From Echiichthys vipera (taxonomy: Eukaryota; Chordata; Actinopteri; Perciformes; Trachinidae), in the NCBI GenBank assembly GCA_963691815.1, contig OY829654.1, forward strand, positions 23,899,771 through 23,963,770: DNA of 64,000 bases. Reading direction: 5' to 3'. The notes beneath the pieces are model-generated. The model made no database searches, was not told the origin of the DNA, and was given only the letters and a program-made list of their open reading frames with translations. Below, piece by piece: positions 17,725 through 33,178 of the stretch. The stretch's first letter is position 1, and every line of letters begins with the position of its first letter. A program made the position numbers and the translations under genes.

Positions 17725-19034
17725 ATGGAAACCCTGCGGGGAGAAGAACAGCACAACGACATTGTCCACACAAGATGACTTCACCAGAGATATTCAATTT
17801 ACTATCATATAAAACTGAGAAAATTAATAAATCTTCACTTTTGGGGAGCTTGAACCAGAGAATGGTGGCCTTTTTTTTTAACAAAAGTAAATGGCTTATA
17901 TTCAGAGTTAATAGATCATACGGGAGGATGAATGGAAGGAAGTGCTGATAGTTTGGAGTTTTTTCTGCTCGGCAATAAGAAGAGAAAGAGAGAGAGAGAA
18001 ACAGGAAAAGGATGGATGTGCTCGTACTCATAGAAAGCTTGCCATTAAAAGCTGTGGTGAAATACCCAATAAATGCTAACCTTTGACTGCAGGACACTTC
18101 ATTTGAGTGCTTAACAGAAAATGACTCCTAACAGCTGCTGCATGGCTCTTCTCAGGTGTAAACCCAATCTTCTGAAATGTCACCTCGTTAGGAGCTGAGA
18201 GGAAAACTGCTCGTAGGTTGACTTCTGTGCATTCTTGAATGTTCAACTGGTTTTGAAAAGGGGTCGTTAAAATCCCCTGCAGATTCATGGAGTGATTCGG
18301 CTTGAGTGTGATTATAATTTTGCAGTAGGAAAAAAGTAGTGCAACTCACACGTCGGAAAATGTCAAACGTAATTGCTCCTACATTTTCTCTGTAGCAGGT
18401 GGAAGATTGAAAGCTCAGACTGTTCCACTGTTGCCTTGAGTGAAGTCTGTGAATAACAAAAGGTAGAAATCCTTTCCTTTCAATCATGACTAAAGTTGAT
18501 GAAAAAGTACAGAACAGGTCAGTAGAAATGGTCTAACGTTTAATCGACATGTTTGAATACAAATATGTCGTAGACTGTAAAAAGTCATATTTTCTCCGAG
18601 TAACCAATGAAAAACCCACAAGAGAATGTGAAGGTGTACAGTCTGCTATAGAAGTTAGTTTTTGGTTGATTCTTATATTGATATAACAGCAGTGGTTCTT
18701 CTCTTGCTCCTTCGTTTCTCATATTTCTGACAGGCATTTTTTATAACCCCACTATGAAATGAAAAAAAAACAATTTGTCCTGTAATCAAGATGGGATTAA
18801 CCTGAGCAGGAATGGCTTTACCATGGCAACTTAACCGAATTTCCACTTGAGTGTGAGCTCAGCATTCCCATTACCTTCGATTGCCTTGACATGTGATATT
18901 TCTCCACATTTGCTCTGTATAGATAAGGAGCAGGTTGTGAAGGAGAGATTTAAAGGGAAGATGGATGGAGGTTAGATGGAGAGTAGATACACTCAGTGAT
19001 GGATGGGAACCTTTAGGCGGTACATGTGTATGTC
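17725..19034. other. Intron 1, no recognised feature
   Basis: AT-rich intronic DNA. No exon, RNA gene or named repeat was recognised. Confidence 0.5.
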
Positions 19035-19510
19035 CAAACCATAGACTGTATAACGTAGCATACCCGTCGAGATCCGTTCTCTCAACTTGATCCTATCGTA
19101 CTCGCCTCACAGTTGCCATCTTATCAGACTTTGACTACGCCTCATTTCCTCTGACGAAAAAAGGGCATTGATTTGACGTTGGGGAGGCACGTCTATTGGC
19201 TGACATATACCTCCGAGGAGAAGTTAGGGGCAGTGGGTGGCTGTCACTTATTAAACTAGCCTGGTACAAAAAAATTCACCCCCCTCACTGTTGTCATGGA
19301 GATATGACCTACACATACAGATTAGAATTTTTTTTGTAACATGCCTCAAATAGGTCTAATTATGCTGTGAAAACGGCCTGTTTTACATGGGGGTCACTGA
19401 GAAATTGCAAACTGCTCCTAGTGGCCACTCAGAGAACTGCAGTTTTTGGCACTTCTGTATTGGATCAACCAGAAAGTCGCTGTCGTGGGGGCTTGGTCCA
19501 AACAGGACCA
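19035..19510 (+). repeat. Teleost interspersed repeat, copy A
   Basis: The segment starts with the recurrent terminus ACCATAGACTGTATAA (from about 19037). It then carries ATCCGTTCTCTCAACTTGAT, ACTCGCC, AGGGCATTGAT and TGACATATACCTCCGA (to about 19220), and later GAACTGCAGTTTTTGGCACTTC (about 19434-19455). These are all pieces of a repeat seen widely in teleosts. The part 19066-19235 has an inverted partial copy at about 49627-49830. No open frame was recognised. Confidence 0.6.
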
Positions 19511-19846
19511 AATGGATTTTATGGGGATAGAAAAAGAGGGATAGGAGGATAAAGAAAGAAAAGAACACAACACAACCGATGAACAGACTCCAGACCAGAG
19601 ACGGTTGGTGGAGGACCATATTGTACACAAACAGAGTGACAGAAAAGAACAGATGGACGACAGAGGGGAGGAGGGATGCTCGCTCTCTCTCTCTCTTTCT
19701 CTCTCAGTTTCACACCCATTAAAAGGTCTGCAGTGGTTAAAAAGCTGGCTGGAGTGCAGATTATCTCACCTATTGTATGGGGGACAAAATGGGGTTTGCT
19801 AAAAGGGTTCCACTCTGGTCTCTGTTGGGAACCATTGTGTCTGGAG

Positions 19847-19848
<2 letters not shown>
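19511..19848. other. Intron 1, short unique stretch
   Basis: Contains a short CT run near 19680-19705. Nothing else was recognised. Confidence 0.5.

Positions 19849-19915
<67 letters not shown>
19849..19915. repeat. (CA)n microsatellite
   Basis: A 67-bp CA repeat, pure except at its 3' edge. Confidence 0.97.
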
Positions 19916-19920
<5 letters not shown>

Positions 19921-22900
19921 GACACACAGTGTATGTATCTTATTGTGTATTGTATTGTATCTATTGATTGTCTTACACTCAGGGCCGTATAGATCCCGTT
20001 TTGATTGTGCTTTACTTTCCTCTGTGGGTGTGTGTTAGCCCATGTGTGTTGCATCAGACTTTGCCTCTTGGCTCATGAAATATAAATGAATGATTCGTCC
20101 TGATGTCAGTGGTGAGCTGCTCAGCTATGGAGTAAGACAGCTGTCAAAAAGATGTGTCCATGATCAAAAGATGCATCCGTGATTCTAACCTTTCGTATTC
20201 GTAAATAAAAAATTTGTACAAAAAATTCTGCTGTCATACACAAGTCTGACTCAGCCGGTAACTCAGGGGGAGGATCTTCACAGCTAAAGTCAATAACACA
20301 TCCAACATTTATTTATTTTTATTTAGTTATTTATTTCGTCACGGGCAAGCAAGGAGAGAGAGAAAGCATGGCAAAGTGTTGTGAATGAGATATGAAACAT
20401 TTTCTGTTTGTTTCAGCGCGGTAACGGTCTAAAGCACAGATAAATAACCATAAGCACTCAACAGATGATTTACTGTGGAGTCAGATGCTCTTATTTTTTA
20501 TTTTCCTTTGTTCATTACATCCAAGTGCAGCAGTAAATTATGCAGCAGTAAATGTTGGTGCAGTGAGACAAATCTAAGATTTTTTTCAGTGTGGTTTTAG
20601 ATGAAACAGACGGCACGCAGGCTGCAGTGTGTTTACCGCCGGGACCACCAGCACCCCTTGTTCCGTCATGTTGCGTTTTCATATGGCTAATTTGCCTAAT
20701 GTTGATGAGTTTTTAAACGGCAGTGGAAACAGACAACAGTGTGTTGAAGGAAGCTTTAAGTTCATGAAAAGTTGTTGTTGAATAAAGGTCCGAGGATATT
20801 TGTGTCAAAACATGGTTCATTTAGCTTCAAATGCTAGCATGCTAACATTTTCTTATTACAGTTAAACACAAAGTGTGGTAGAAACTGAAACTAGCAAATC
20901 CAAATTCTGACTTTATTTTGGCTGTAAAGTCAGTTAATTATTTGGGGACCATGGATATTTGTACCAAAATGCATGGTAACACATCCAATCGCTGTGGGGA
21001 ACAGGCCAACAGACCGTCGCCGTCATATATAGCCACACGGATAGCGTGGCTAATCATGTTACTCACAGCAGTCTCTTTTCAGAGGCTCTCCTGGTCCCTC
21101 ATTATTGGTTGCACACTACAATTAATATGTAAGGAACATTACTGGTAATGTGACTGCTTTTATTCACATTTGAGCCGTCTGGAAAACATTACACAACAGT
21201 TACTATGATTTCTATGAGCACAAACGTCAACCCCATTTCACTGTGACATTTTTAATTTTGCCGGTGTCACATGAATTAAACCCCCTAGAATAATTGTTCA
21301 TTTGTGCAGCAGCTCCGGTCTTCAGCGTCTGTGGTTTCTCTGCTGGTTTCTCACTCTGGAGCAGATAAACCGAAGAGGCTGGAGGCAGTTGAGCTCAAAT
21401 CAATACGGGCATTTAAATGTTTTAAAAGGATAGAGTGCCTTTGGATTTAATGGCTTCACACTTGGCTAAGTGAAAAGGCCATGCTGTGGCAGTGTGCAGC
21501 TTTAAATCTGTTCTTTTTTGTGGAGTAAAGTTTCTGTACCATTTCATAATGTCATATCCCTTGAGTTCCTGTTGGTGTTGAAATGATGTTAAAATCAGTT
21601 AAATCCCCTGTTTCCAAGTCAAACTCTTTCTTGGTGCTTCCAGTTTTGGACAGGTATGTGAGCTGAAATTCTCCACATTCAGGTCGAATGTCGTCGTCAT
21701 GGTCACGAAACAGGCCATGTTTTAGGCTGCCCTTTATTTCCTTGTTAAAGCGCTGCAGACGACCTTGTCTTTGCAATTAGATGAGACAACAGACTGATAT
21801 CGCAGTGATTTATGATGCACAGAGTTTTAAGCTTTGAGGATGATCCATGGAGCAGCCTGGAAGTGGTCATTCATTAATATTCCCTCGCAGTACCGGACAG
21901 CTCTAACTACATTACAGGTGTAAGGCGTTAAGCTGTGTACAGAATTCCCAGTGTTTCCTCTCTGCCTGGTCTAATATCAGCATGGCTGTTTGAAAACCTT
22001 GAAAAGCCAGTTGAGATTTTTTACATTTTAACTTCTATTGAGGGAAATGCTGCAACTCCTCTGTTACTACTCTATGAAACACCTTCAGAAACCACTGAAG
22101 AAACTCTTGAATCCTAAAAACATGTGCATTTTAAACTAGAGCTGTCTTTTGATAATGTTGAGAGAGGGTTATAGCTGGAGGGCAAATATTCTACAAAGGC
22201 TTGAATCACAAGCTACTGAGGGTTCATTCTCCTTTTTCCACTGCAAAAATAAACAATCGTTTCATAGTGAGCTCATTATTTTCTACGGCTAAGTTGAACC
22301 ACAAGAAAGAGTTTGGAGAAATAAAACCGTCACATGGAGAAAATAACCTTTATAGCCGTGCTCTAGGATGAGGACTTCTTTCTATTATTAAAATAGAAAC
22401 ACTGTTGTCACTCTGAACTATGGTGCTGTAGTTCTTCCAAAGTAAAGATCCTCTGACACACAGGAAATGACAAAGTAATGCTAACTCAAGGTCAACTTAC
22501 ATGGGTACCGGTTGTCATATACCGGGGGTGGATTCCTTCTCTGCTCAAAGAACAGTTTTTGACTTTAGATGCAACTGTAAAAATGTTTTAAATTTCCTTC
22601 TTTGGTGGAGCTTGTTGGACATTAGCAAAGAAGGAAAAGACCTGCAGGAAAATCCAGGGGAAAGCCTTCACCTACACTGTTTGATTGAAAGAAAATGACC
22701 AAAATAAGAATCTTATACATTAAAATTGAACAAAATCAATCTCAGATTCTGTGTGTTGACAGTGAGGAGATAAACATGCGCTGCGGAAGGTCATTTGTAG
22801 AATACACATGTATTTTCTTCGTATAGCCTTTCCTATCGCCAACCTCCTTCTCTCTTTTCTCTTCCCTCCTTTTTTTCTTATACTTCCTTTCTTCTTCCCC

Positions 22901-25900
22901 TCCTGATTCCTTCTCTCTGTCGCCCTTCTTCCTGGTCCCGAAGCGAGGCTGTGTGACATCATCACTGCGCTGCCGGCTCTTGTTGTGATGTGGAAGTGCA
23001 GACGTGGAAAATGAGTAGCTGGCACCTCCCGCTGATGCTATAGTCTGGCTGCACAGTGGTTACTAAAGCTACATTGCCGATGCTGCGTGTTGCTATGGTT
23101 ACAGTGCTACTGTGATGTCCCAGAGCAGCTGTAAGGCTGGCAGAGAAAGAGAAAGTGGAGCTCTGTACTGTAGTCTGGAGAAAGATTATGCTCTTAAGTC
23201 AGATGCATTTTGTTTAAGCATAATCTTGATTGGACAAATTTGAAAAATTTGACTTTTAAGGGAATTTACAAGTTTTCTTTAAGGATTTATCAGATATCTG
23301 TATTTGTTATATTCTGATTTATTGCCTCGTTTTTTCTTTAAGTAGCAGCAAAGACATGAAATTTAACAAGCAGGTTTACGACATACAGGAGCTGATTTAT
23401 TAGTTTTGCTATGGAGATTAATTCACAACCATGGGATTATAAAACTGTGATAAAATTTTCAAAACCCAAGGTTCACTTACTGGCTTTCTCCGGAGCTTTC
23501 AACCGTATTAATTTGGGAAAAAGAAAACTGTAGGTAGAAGGTGACAGGGGACCATGAAATGCTAGTTCATTTGTTTTTTTGTAGTTGTTTTGTCACTTTC
23601 AATATACAAATTTTAGACAAATTTAAGGCAAGTATTAGAAACACAGTGGACATTGCCTGCTTCACTCTTCAAAATACAAGCTGAAATTTTTTTCAGCTGT
23701 ACTGTTATTGAAGACAGCTGTGTTAGACGTGAATCTTTAGTGTGTTTTACATTAATCTTTTTTTGGAAACATCAGAATTTTTAGTCTTTTTTGGCGGGGA
23801 AACAAGTGCAAATGTTGCAAACAAAAGATTTAACTGCTGCCCCGAGCCTGTTGTAAGGGCAAGAGTTGCGTGACGATGAGGACGACCTCATTTCTCACGT
23901 GTTCATAGTATTTCAGTGTCCCTGTTTCATAGTTGTAAGCCGGTGTTGCATAATTCACAGTCCTGTACTTCCATTGGGTTGGGCTCATTAGAGTGGATCA
24001 GAGCTGATGTGTCTTGTTTTTGACAGGATGGTTGTTAAGTTCCTCCTCTGTTTCGCTCACTCTTCGCTCTTTTTCCTGTCATTCTGTTTGTTTTTTTCTT
24101 TCCATTCCTTTTTGCAACTTTACTTCTTTTCTCCCATCACCTTGTTTCCATCTCCTCCTCTTTCTATTTGTAATTTTATGAGACATCATAACCAGTACAT
24201 TCTTTTCAGTAGGAAATAGGAAGTGGAGTTTCACTTCAGCCAAAACTAAGACACATTTTCCCAATCATATTATGACAAAATTTACACTTAAAACGGATTG
24301 TAGATTCATCCAACCTGAAATATTCAGATAACAGTTTCATAAATCAGTACAGGTCAGGCTGTTCTCATACGTTTTTCACACAATGAAAAGTAATGCACAG
24401 TAATTAGTGTGTATTCCACGTATTTATGTTATTAAATGTATTAAAAGCGGGCGGTGTGGTAGGTACTAACCACCAAACTATGGTCTTTTCCTTGTTTTTC
24501 TCCTTTTGTTGGCTGAAACTGGTCACATAACTATAGTTTTGGTACAGTTTCTATGAGCCTCTGACAGAGTATTGATTTTAGTATCTATGTTCACAGTAGG
24601 AATATCAGAAATACCAATTTCTCAAGCTTCAGTATTACTCAGCAGCATTACATGTTTCTCCTGCCGAGATGGACGGTACAGCGCTGCAATATTGTATTTG
24701 TTTATGATGCAGAAAATGAGCGGACTTCCTCTGCTCAGAACAACACTGTGCATTCAGCCTGCTGCTTGTTTCTTAAGCCTAACATTGTTAAAACAGAGCA
24801 GCTACTATTGGTGGGAGCGCAAGAAGTTAGCAGACTGCTGAGTCACTGCAAAACGTAGTAAAGACTCTCACACTGAGCTGAAATAGAAACACTGTGCTGC
24901 AATACGTGTTTTTCACTTTGATTGAAGGCCTTATTTTATCCCGAAATTGGTAAAACAAAACCTATACACAATGAACGGATATCCAAATAGTCAAATGTCT
25001 GTTTTATATAAATCAGTTCTATCTTTATTTCTCTAATCCATGTCTCCTCTTCCCTAACCGATGAGTTACGTAACTGGGATGGATGGACCGGAACAAAAGC
25101 ACATTATCTCTCTGCCCTCCTCCTTTTCTCTCTCTATGCTCCTTTGATTACACCGTTGACCCTGTTATATAAAGGATGCTGAACGACCACGACGATCTTT
25201 TCTGTTCGGATCAGGAGGAAGAGCTGACACAAGCGTTTTTGTCTGTTGTTCTGTCTGCCTGCGTGAGGCAGTGCGTCAGGTTTGGTTTGAAAAGAGTTTA
25301 AATCTTAGCCAGATATGGATCAATGATGATTAAATAAAGAGACATTCATCACCATCTCAAATGCCTTTTTTGGCTTCAGATTAGCTTTGATTTGATAAAG
25401 AAGTTCTGAACCTCTTTTGAGAAATGATGATAAAGGGATTCAAGGAATTCATTTAGCTGGATTTTAGACATTCAGGATTGTGCTGTAATATATGCAACGA
25501 CATCCTACTGTCCGATAATGGGGACACAAATATAACATTTGTGCATGTACAAGTACACAAATATGAAGTCATTTTGATTTTTATTAGATTGTGTTTTAAA
25601 TAGTACCACTTTAACAGAACTTGTTATTACTTTGTCAGCTTATTGACATTTCCCTCCAAACAGATTAAGGAATATTATTTATGGCTTTCAGTTATCTCAA
25701 ATGGTCTCCACGGACTAGAAAAGTACCCCAGATAATCCATCAAAGCATTTATTTTTTTCTAAAGTGTTTTCATATAAGTGCTGTATTAACGCTCTACCGC
25801 CTGTCAATCGTTTGACTCCCACAGTGTCCATAAAGAAAATTATTTTTTCAGCCATAAAAATTGTCATCACAGCTTTGCAGCTTGTGTTCCACATGTATTC

Positions 25901-27478
25901 AACCTGTGATGCAGGTTTGACATTATTAAGTGAGTATATTTTAAAGGAGCTAGTAAATAATGCAACACAAAGCGTGCACTGAAAAGTGACAGGTGTTAAT
26001 GCAGACGATGAAAAAGATCTCCATGACAACTGAGTGAACTTCTTCCACTGGTGAAGATGTAAAAGGATTTAAAGCTCTGGGAAAACGTGGTATGAAGACC
26101 TTGAGACAGAATTTAGAATTTACATAACTTTCTACCACTATATAATGAAAAATGGTGCACAGTGTTTAGTCAATAATGGTCTATCAAGACAGATGAAGAA
26201 ACGATAAGATCGGCTTCTCTGTGTGAGTTAATTCCAAATAATTTCCTTGCGAGGAAAAACCCTCTTCAAGACACCTGCACAAACGGCTCCTGTCTGGAAG
26301 AGTGCCCCTAAGGTCAGGTTCTGTAGAGTTTTAAATACAGATAGTGCAAACAGCCCAGCTGGCATGACGTTTACAGAGCACAAGGGCGACTTGTCCTGTG
26401 CTTTGAGTGACACAGTAAGAAATGTAAAATGATCAATGACGAGATACCCAAACAGCTTGATGAACCTTTGCTTTTTAACATACCTAGTATTTTAGTCATG
26501 TTATTAGTTTTTTAGTTCATTATGCCCGAAGTCACTGGCTATTGGAAATATTGGAGGACGTGTTAATTCACTTGTAGCAAAGCAATGAGCCTTAACCAGT
26601 CATCCATTGCAACAATCACTGGCTGGTTAATGGGGCAGAATGGAGCTGTGGGTGTCTGGAGCTCCACTGAGCAGAGAAGAGAAGCTCTAATGTAATCACA
26701 CACTGACTGACTGGTTGGAATAGATAGAAATAGAGGGATTATTTCATGTGGTGGTGGTGGTGGTGGGACCGATTGTGCAACTGCCTGAAGAGAAAAGTGC
26801 CTTAAAGGGTCCCTGTGTTAAAGGAGGAGAAGAAAAAGTAATGAGAGAGAAAATAACTTTGCAGAGGCTACAAGTTGTCTTATTGTCCTATCACAATTAT
26901 GATAGTGTTACAGCAATGATGGAAGGGAGACTGAGTCAAAATCAATGTATTAAAGGGAGACTGTAAGATAAATTAAAGATGTGGCGTCAGAGCCACATGG
27001 AAAAACACCGGTACAGAGAGAGAGGTGAGACAAGTAGGTGAACTTGGAGGGTAGAGGGGAAAATGAAAGGCATAAATGTGGTGATAGGAAATAAGAAAGA
27101 AGAGAGAGGTGTGTGTGAGGTGTGGTGGATGGACATGCTCAGTGGTGTGGATGACTCTGTAATCCTACAGTGAGAGAGATTTATCTCCGTCCTTTTGTAT
27201 GATGGTAGAGGACACCAGTGGACCATTACAGAGCGCAGACGTTAATCAGGAGACCACAGCCGCACTGTGGGTTTACCTGATAGAAGAATCTATCGGGTTG
27301 GCAACCATGAGCTCATTGGCGGCATTTTACAGACTGGAATTGTGTCAAACAGCTCCCTCTCATTCCAGGATGTGGCATATCCTGCTTTAGCTTTAATGTC
27401 AAAAGAAAAAAATTATTGTTAAGGTCCTATTGTTAAGGTCAGTTTACTGAAGGTTTGTCCACGACACATCTCCCCTTA
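19916..27478. other. Intron 1, long stretch with few recognisable features
   Basis: About 7.5 kb of AT-rich DNA without a recognised exon. A pyrimidine-rich patch lies at about 22835-22930. A near-palindromic X-box-like site lies at 23089-23102. A TATA-like TTATATAAAGG occurs near 25163, with no supporting coding sequence downstream. A short GGT run lies at about 26750-26766. Confidence 0.45.
23089..23102. promoter_or_regulatory. X-box-like (RFX) site
   Basis: GTTGCTATGGTTAC closely fits the imperfect inverted repeat bound by RFX factors (GTNNCC, AT spacer, GGNAAC), with one off-consensus position in each half. A single site by sequence alone is weak evidence. It is listed because two better sites lie in the same intron. 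Confidence 0.3.
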
Positions 27479-27954
27479 GGGCGCACTCACACTGTCCTTC
27501 CGCACCGCGACCCGGGCTTTAGGGTACTTGTCCCCCATCCCGCTCCCCCCGCGCCCCAGCCCCGTTTGTACTCACACTGCCAGGGCCTCGGCCAATGCTT
27601 CTTGCTGTCCATATGTCATCACGCCGTACCACGTCACACGCATTGATCGCGTGTGTGTGTGGCTTTGTTTACAAATCTTTCCGTAGACCTCAGAGTTTTT
27701 GTGCGTCTTGTCGACTGTTTTTAAATATTTTCATCCGACCAAATCTGCAGTAAACACCGTAGGGCTCGTGCTCGTGCTCGTACACGTGCGCACGCTCGTG
27801 CTCGTACATGTGCAAACGGCTCTGCTAAAGCCCACCTCTTTCAAGCGGGCCGCAGTTATGCGCGGAGCGGGTGCACTCACACTGCTTAAAGGTACTAGGC
27901 TTTAGCTGAAAAAACGGTTTTGGCCCGGGACAGAACGACAGTGTGAGTGCGCCC
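27479..27954. mobile_element. PIF/Harbinger-like MITE with TTA target duplication
   Basis: The 476-bp element is bounded by perfect 18-bp terminal inverted repeats, GGGCGCACTCACACTGTC at 27479-27496 and its reverse complement at 27937-27954. It is flanked on both sides by TTA (27476-27478 and 27955-27957). A 3-bp TWA-type duplication with GG-starting ends is characteristic of PIF/Harbinger elements. There is no transposase, so it is non-autonomous. The interior is unusually CpG-rich for this intron. It carries extra copies of the ACTCACACTGC part of the terminus at about 27570 and 27875. Confidence 0.85.
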
Positions 27955-29271
27955 TTAAAGGACAACTGCATTCAGCTGCTTACACCCAACGATCTTTACC
28001 CTCGGTGCACTGTCGTCAGGGTTACCTGCTAGGACACATAATGGCGGGAACTACAACATTACTGCGATGCACAAGGCCAGGCCATCACTGGTTAAATGTT
28101 CAATATCCACACTGTTCCAGATCATTAACCTGTACACATTCTGAATCCGCTGCACTGAAGCACTTTCACTGTCTCAGGGAGACAGCTGTGTGAACATGCT
28201 GCTCTTAAAATGTGGGCAATAGACTAAAGCCTATTGGGAAATTGATTACTCACCCACTTAATAATAATTCTGTTATGAATGTCCTGACTTCCTACTTCCA
28301 GCATACGCTCTGGATGTTCCCTTGAATAGGATATCTCATAATTACCACAAACCTCGCCCATGGCAGCAGTACAAGCCCGGACTTAAACCTTATGTGATCA
28401 TAATTAGAATGAAACTCCACTATTAAACATCCATTGTTGTAGGTTCCTCACATATTTAACTACTGTTTCTTTGCATTTAGAGGATACACGACAGATCAGA
28501 GAAATATGTGTGTCACAGCCAAAGTGCATAAGATTCTAGTAAAAATGTTGACATATTTTAACAAAAAGGGGGAAACAATGAACCAATACAGTCTGTAAAC
28601 TCCAACTCATATTGATTCACATTCGATTAGGGTAAGGTCGTTTGTTTGCATGACCAAAAAGTGATTCAGTCAGATTAAGTAACGCCTGAGTTATTTTGCC
28701 AGAGGAAAGTTATATTTGACTTAAATACCTGATCACACCAGCCTTTCAAACAGGACAAATCAATTCAGTGCAGTAGAATTCTTTCAATCAGTGGATTCAC
28801 TTACTGGGGGGAAGGACATCTGCATGTAGCCAACTTATTTTGGTGACCCGTGCATTTGTTGTGTTGACAAATAGCAAATTTGAGTCAAAAATGTAGGAAG
28901 CTGTATGTTAAACCTCCCTGTATCCAACTCTACACTGTTGGATAAACTGTTCCCCAAAAGAGAAGTCAGTTATGAGAATTGTGCACCACTTGCTTGCTAG
29001 CTGACAGCTAGCAGTTAGCAACCGCCTCTTGTTGGAGAGCCCCGTCCCCCCTTCAATAAAATGCTATTGAATAAAGTGATGTACAATCCTGAGAATTACT
29101 TCAACTGACCAGCGCTACATGTAGCTTTTTTTGGTTTGCTAGTGTGTCGGGGTCAGCAACAGTAGAAAATCATTGGGCTACAATTTAGGCTAGCAAGCTA
29201 GCAAGGAATTTCACCGCATAGAAGCTACTCACTAAAAACTGCAGAAACTAATGCGAAAACATAGTTTTAAT
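27955..29271. other. Intron 1, no recognised feature
   Basis: AT-rich intronic DNA with a GCTAGC-rich patch (about 28995-29015 and 29193-29203). No exon was recognised. Confidence 0.45.
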
Positions 29272-29472
29272 TCAAAGGCTCAACCCTTGCCTCCATAAGG
29301 AATAATTGTAAGTGTGATGGAACTTCTGGGTAATGAAGTCCTTTAATGTAATTCTGATGTTATCTCCTGCTGGCAGACTGAGGAGGTACTTTGCAATTGC
29401 ATTAAGAAAAAATATCTTATAATGTGGGTCAAGTATCGTTAGAGTAGTAAAGAAACTCTGTCGTTGACACAA
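29272..29472 (-). pseudogene. Possible hAT transposase fragment
   Basis: A 66-codon - strand frame contains TLTILDPHYKIFF (the LDPHYK part at 29416-29433) followed by a hydrophobic stretch. Many hAT-family transposases have a block of the type LDPRYK/F in the C-terminal half of the catalytic domain, preceding the dimerisation region. I see neither the BED finger nor the dimerisation domain, so at best this is a short relic. The assignment rests on one motif and could be coincidence. Confidence 0.4.
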
Positions 29473-29781
29473 AATTCACCCTTGGTATTTTCACAGGCCG
29501 TTTGAGCTTTATTGAACAGAAGTAGATGTCAGAATGATAGTTGGCTGCCTGTTAAATTGGCTGTTAGGTGTGGAGAAGCCAGCTGGAGTCAGGATTTATA
29601 AGCTTTTGGTGGTGATTTCCCTCTCTCAGTTATCTCACTCTGGTATTTTCCCTCCCGGGTTCTCAGAGGGTTCAAGTAAAGTGGGTTTGTGTTATTCTGT
29701 CAAACTGGGGTCAAAAATTAATGGCTACCTCCGAGATGGCCCCAACACTGATCTGATCGGAGCAGTGAAGTAGAAAGGAGT

Positions 29782-33079
<3,298 letters not shown>

Positions 33080-33178
33080 CAGCAGGGTTAGAGAAGTCGC
33101 TCCCCATGTAAGGAGGCTGAGGGTCCTCGAAGCAGCGGGTTCAACTCCGACCTGCCGATGTCTTATCTAAAAAAAAAA
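33080..33178 (+). mobile_element. tRNA-derived SINE fragment
   Basis: The sequence has an A-box-like GGTTAGAGAAGTCGCTC (from about 33086) and a good B box, GGTTCAACTCC (33138-33148). The spacing is about that of a tRNA-type RNA polymerase III promoter. An A-run follows at 33170-33178. The body (CCATGTAAGGAGGCTGAGGG) matches the general form of a tRNA-derived SINE found in fish. The 5' few bases and any LINE-derived tail are missing or not recognised. It is not a functional tRNA gene, because no acceptor-stem pairing was found. Confidence 0.6.

Noticed and set aside
25160..25330. TATA-like promoter (TTATATAAAGG) as an alternative mtcl2 promoter
   Set aside because: The following ATG (ATGGATCAATGA) stops at once, and no downstream exon of the gene was recognised nearby.
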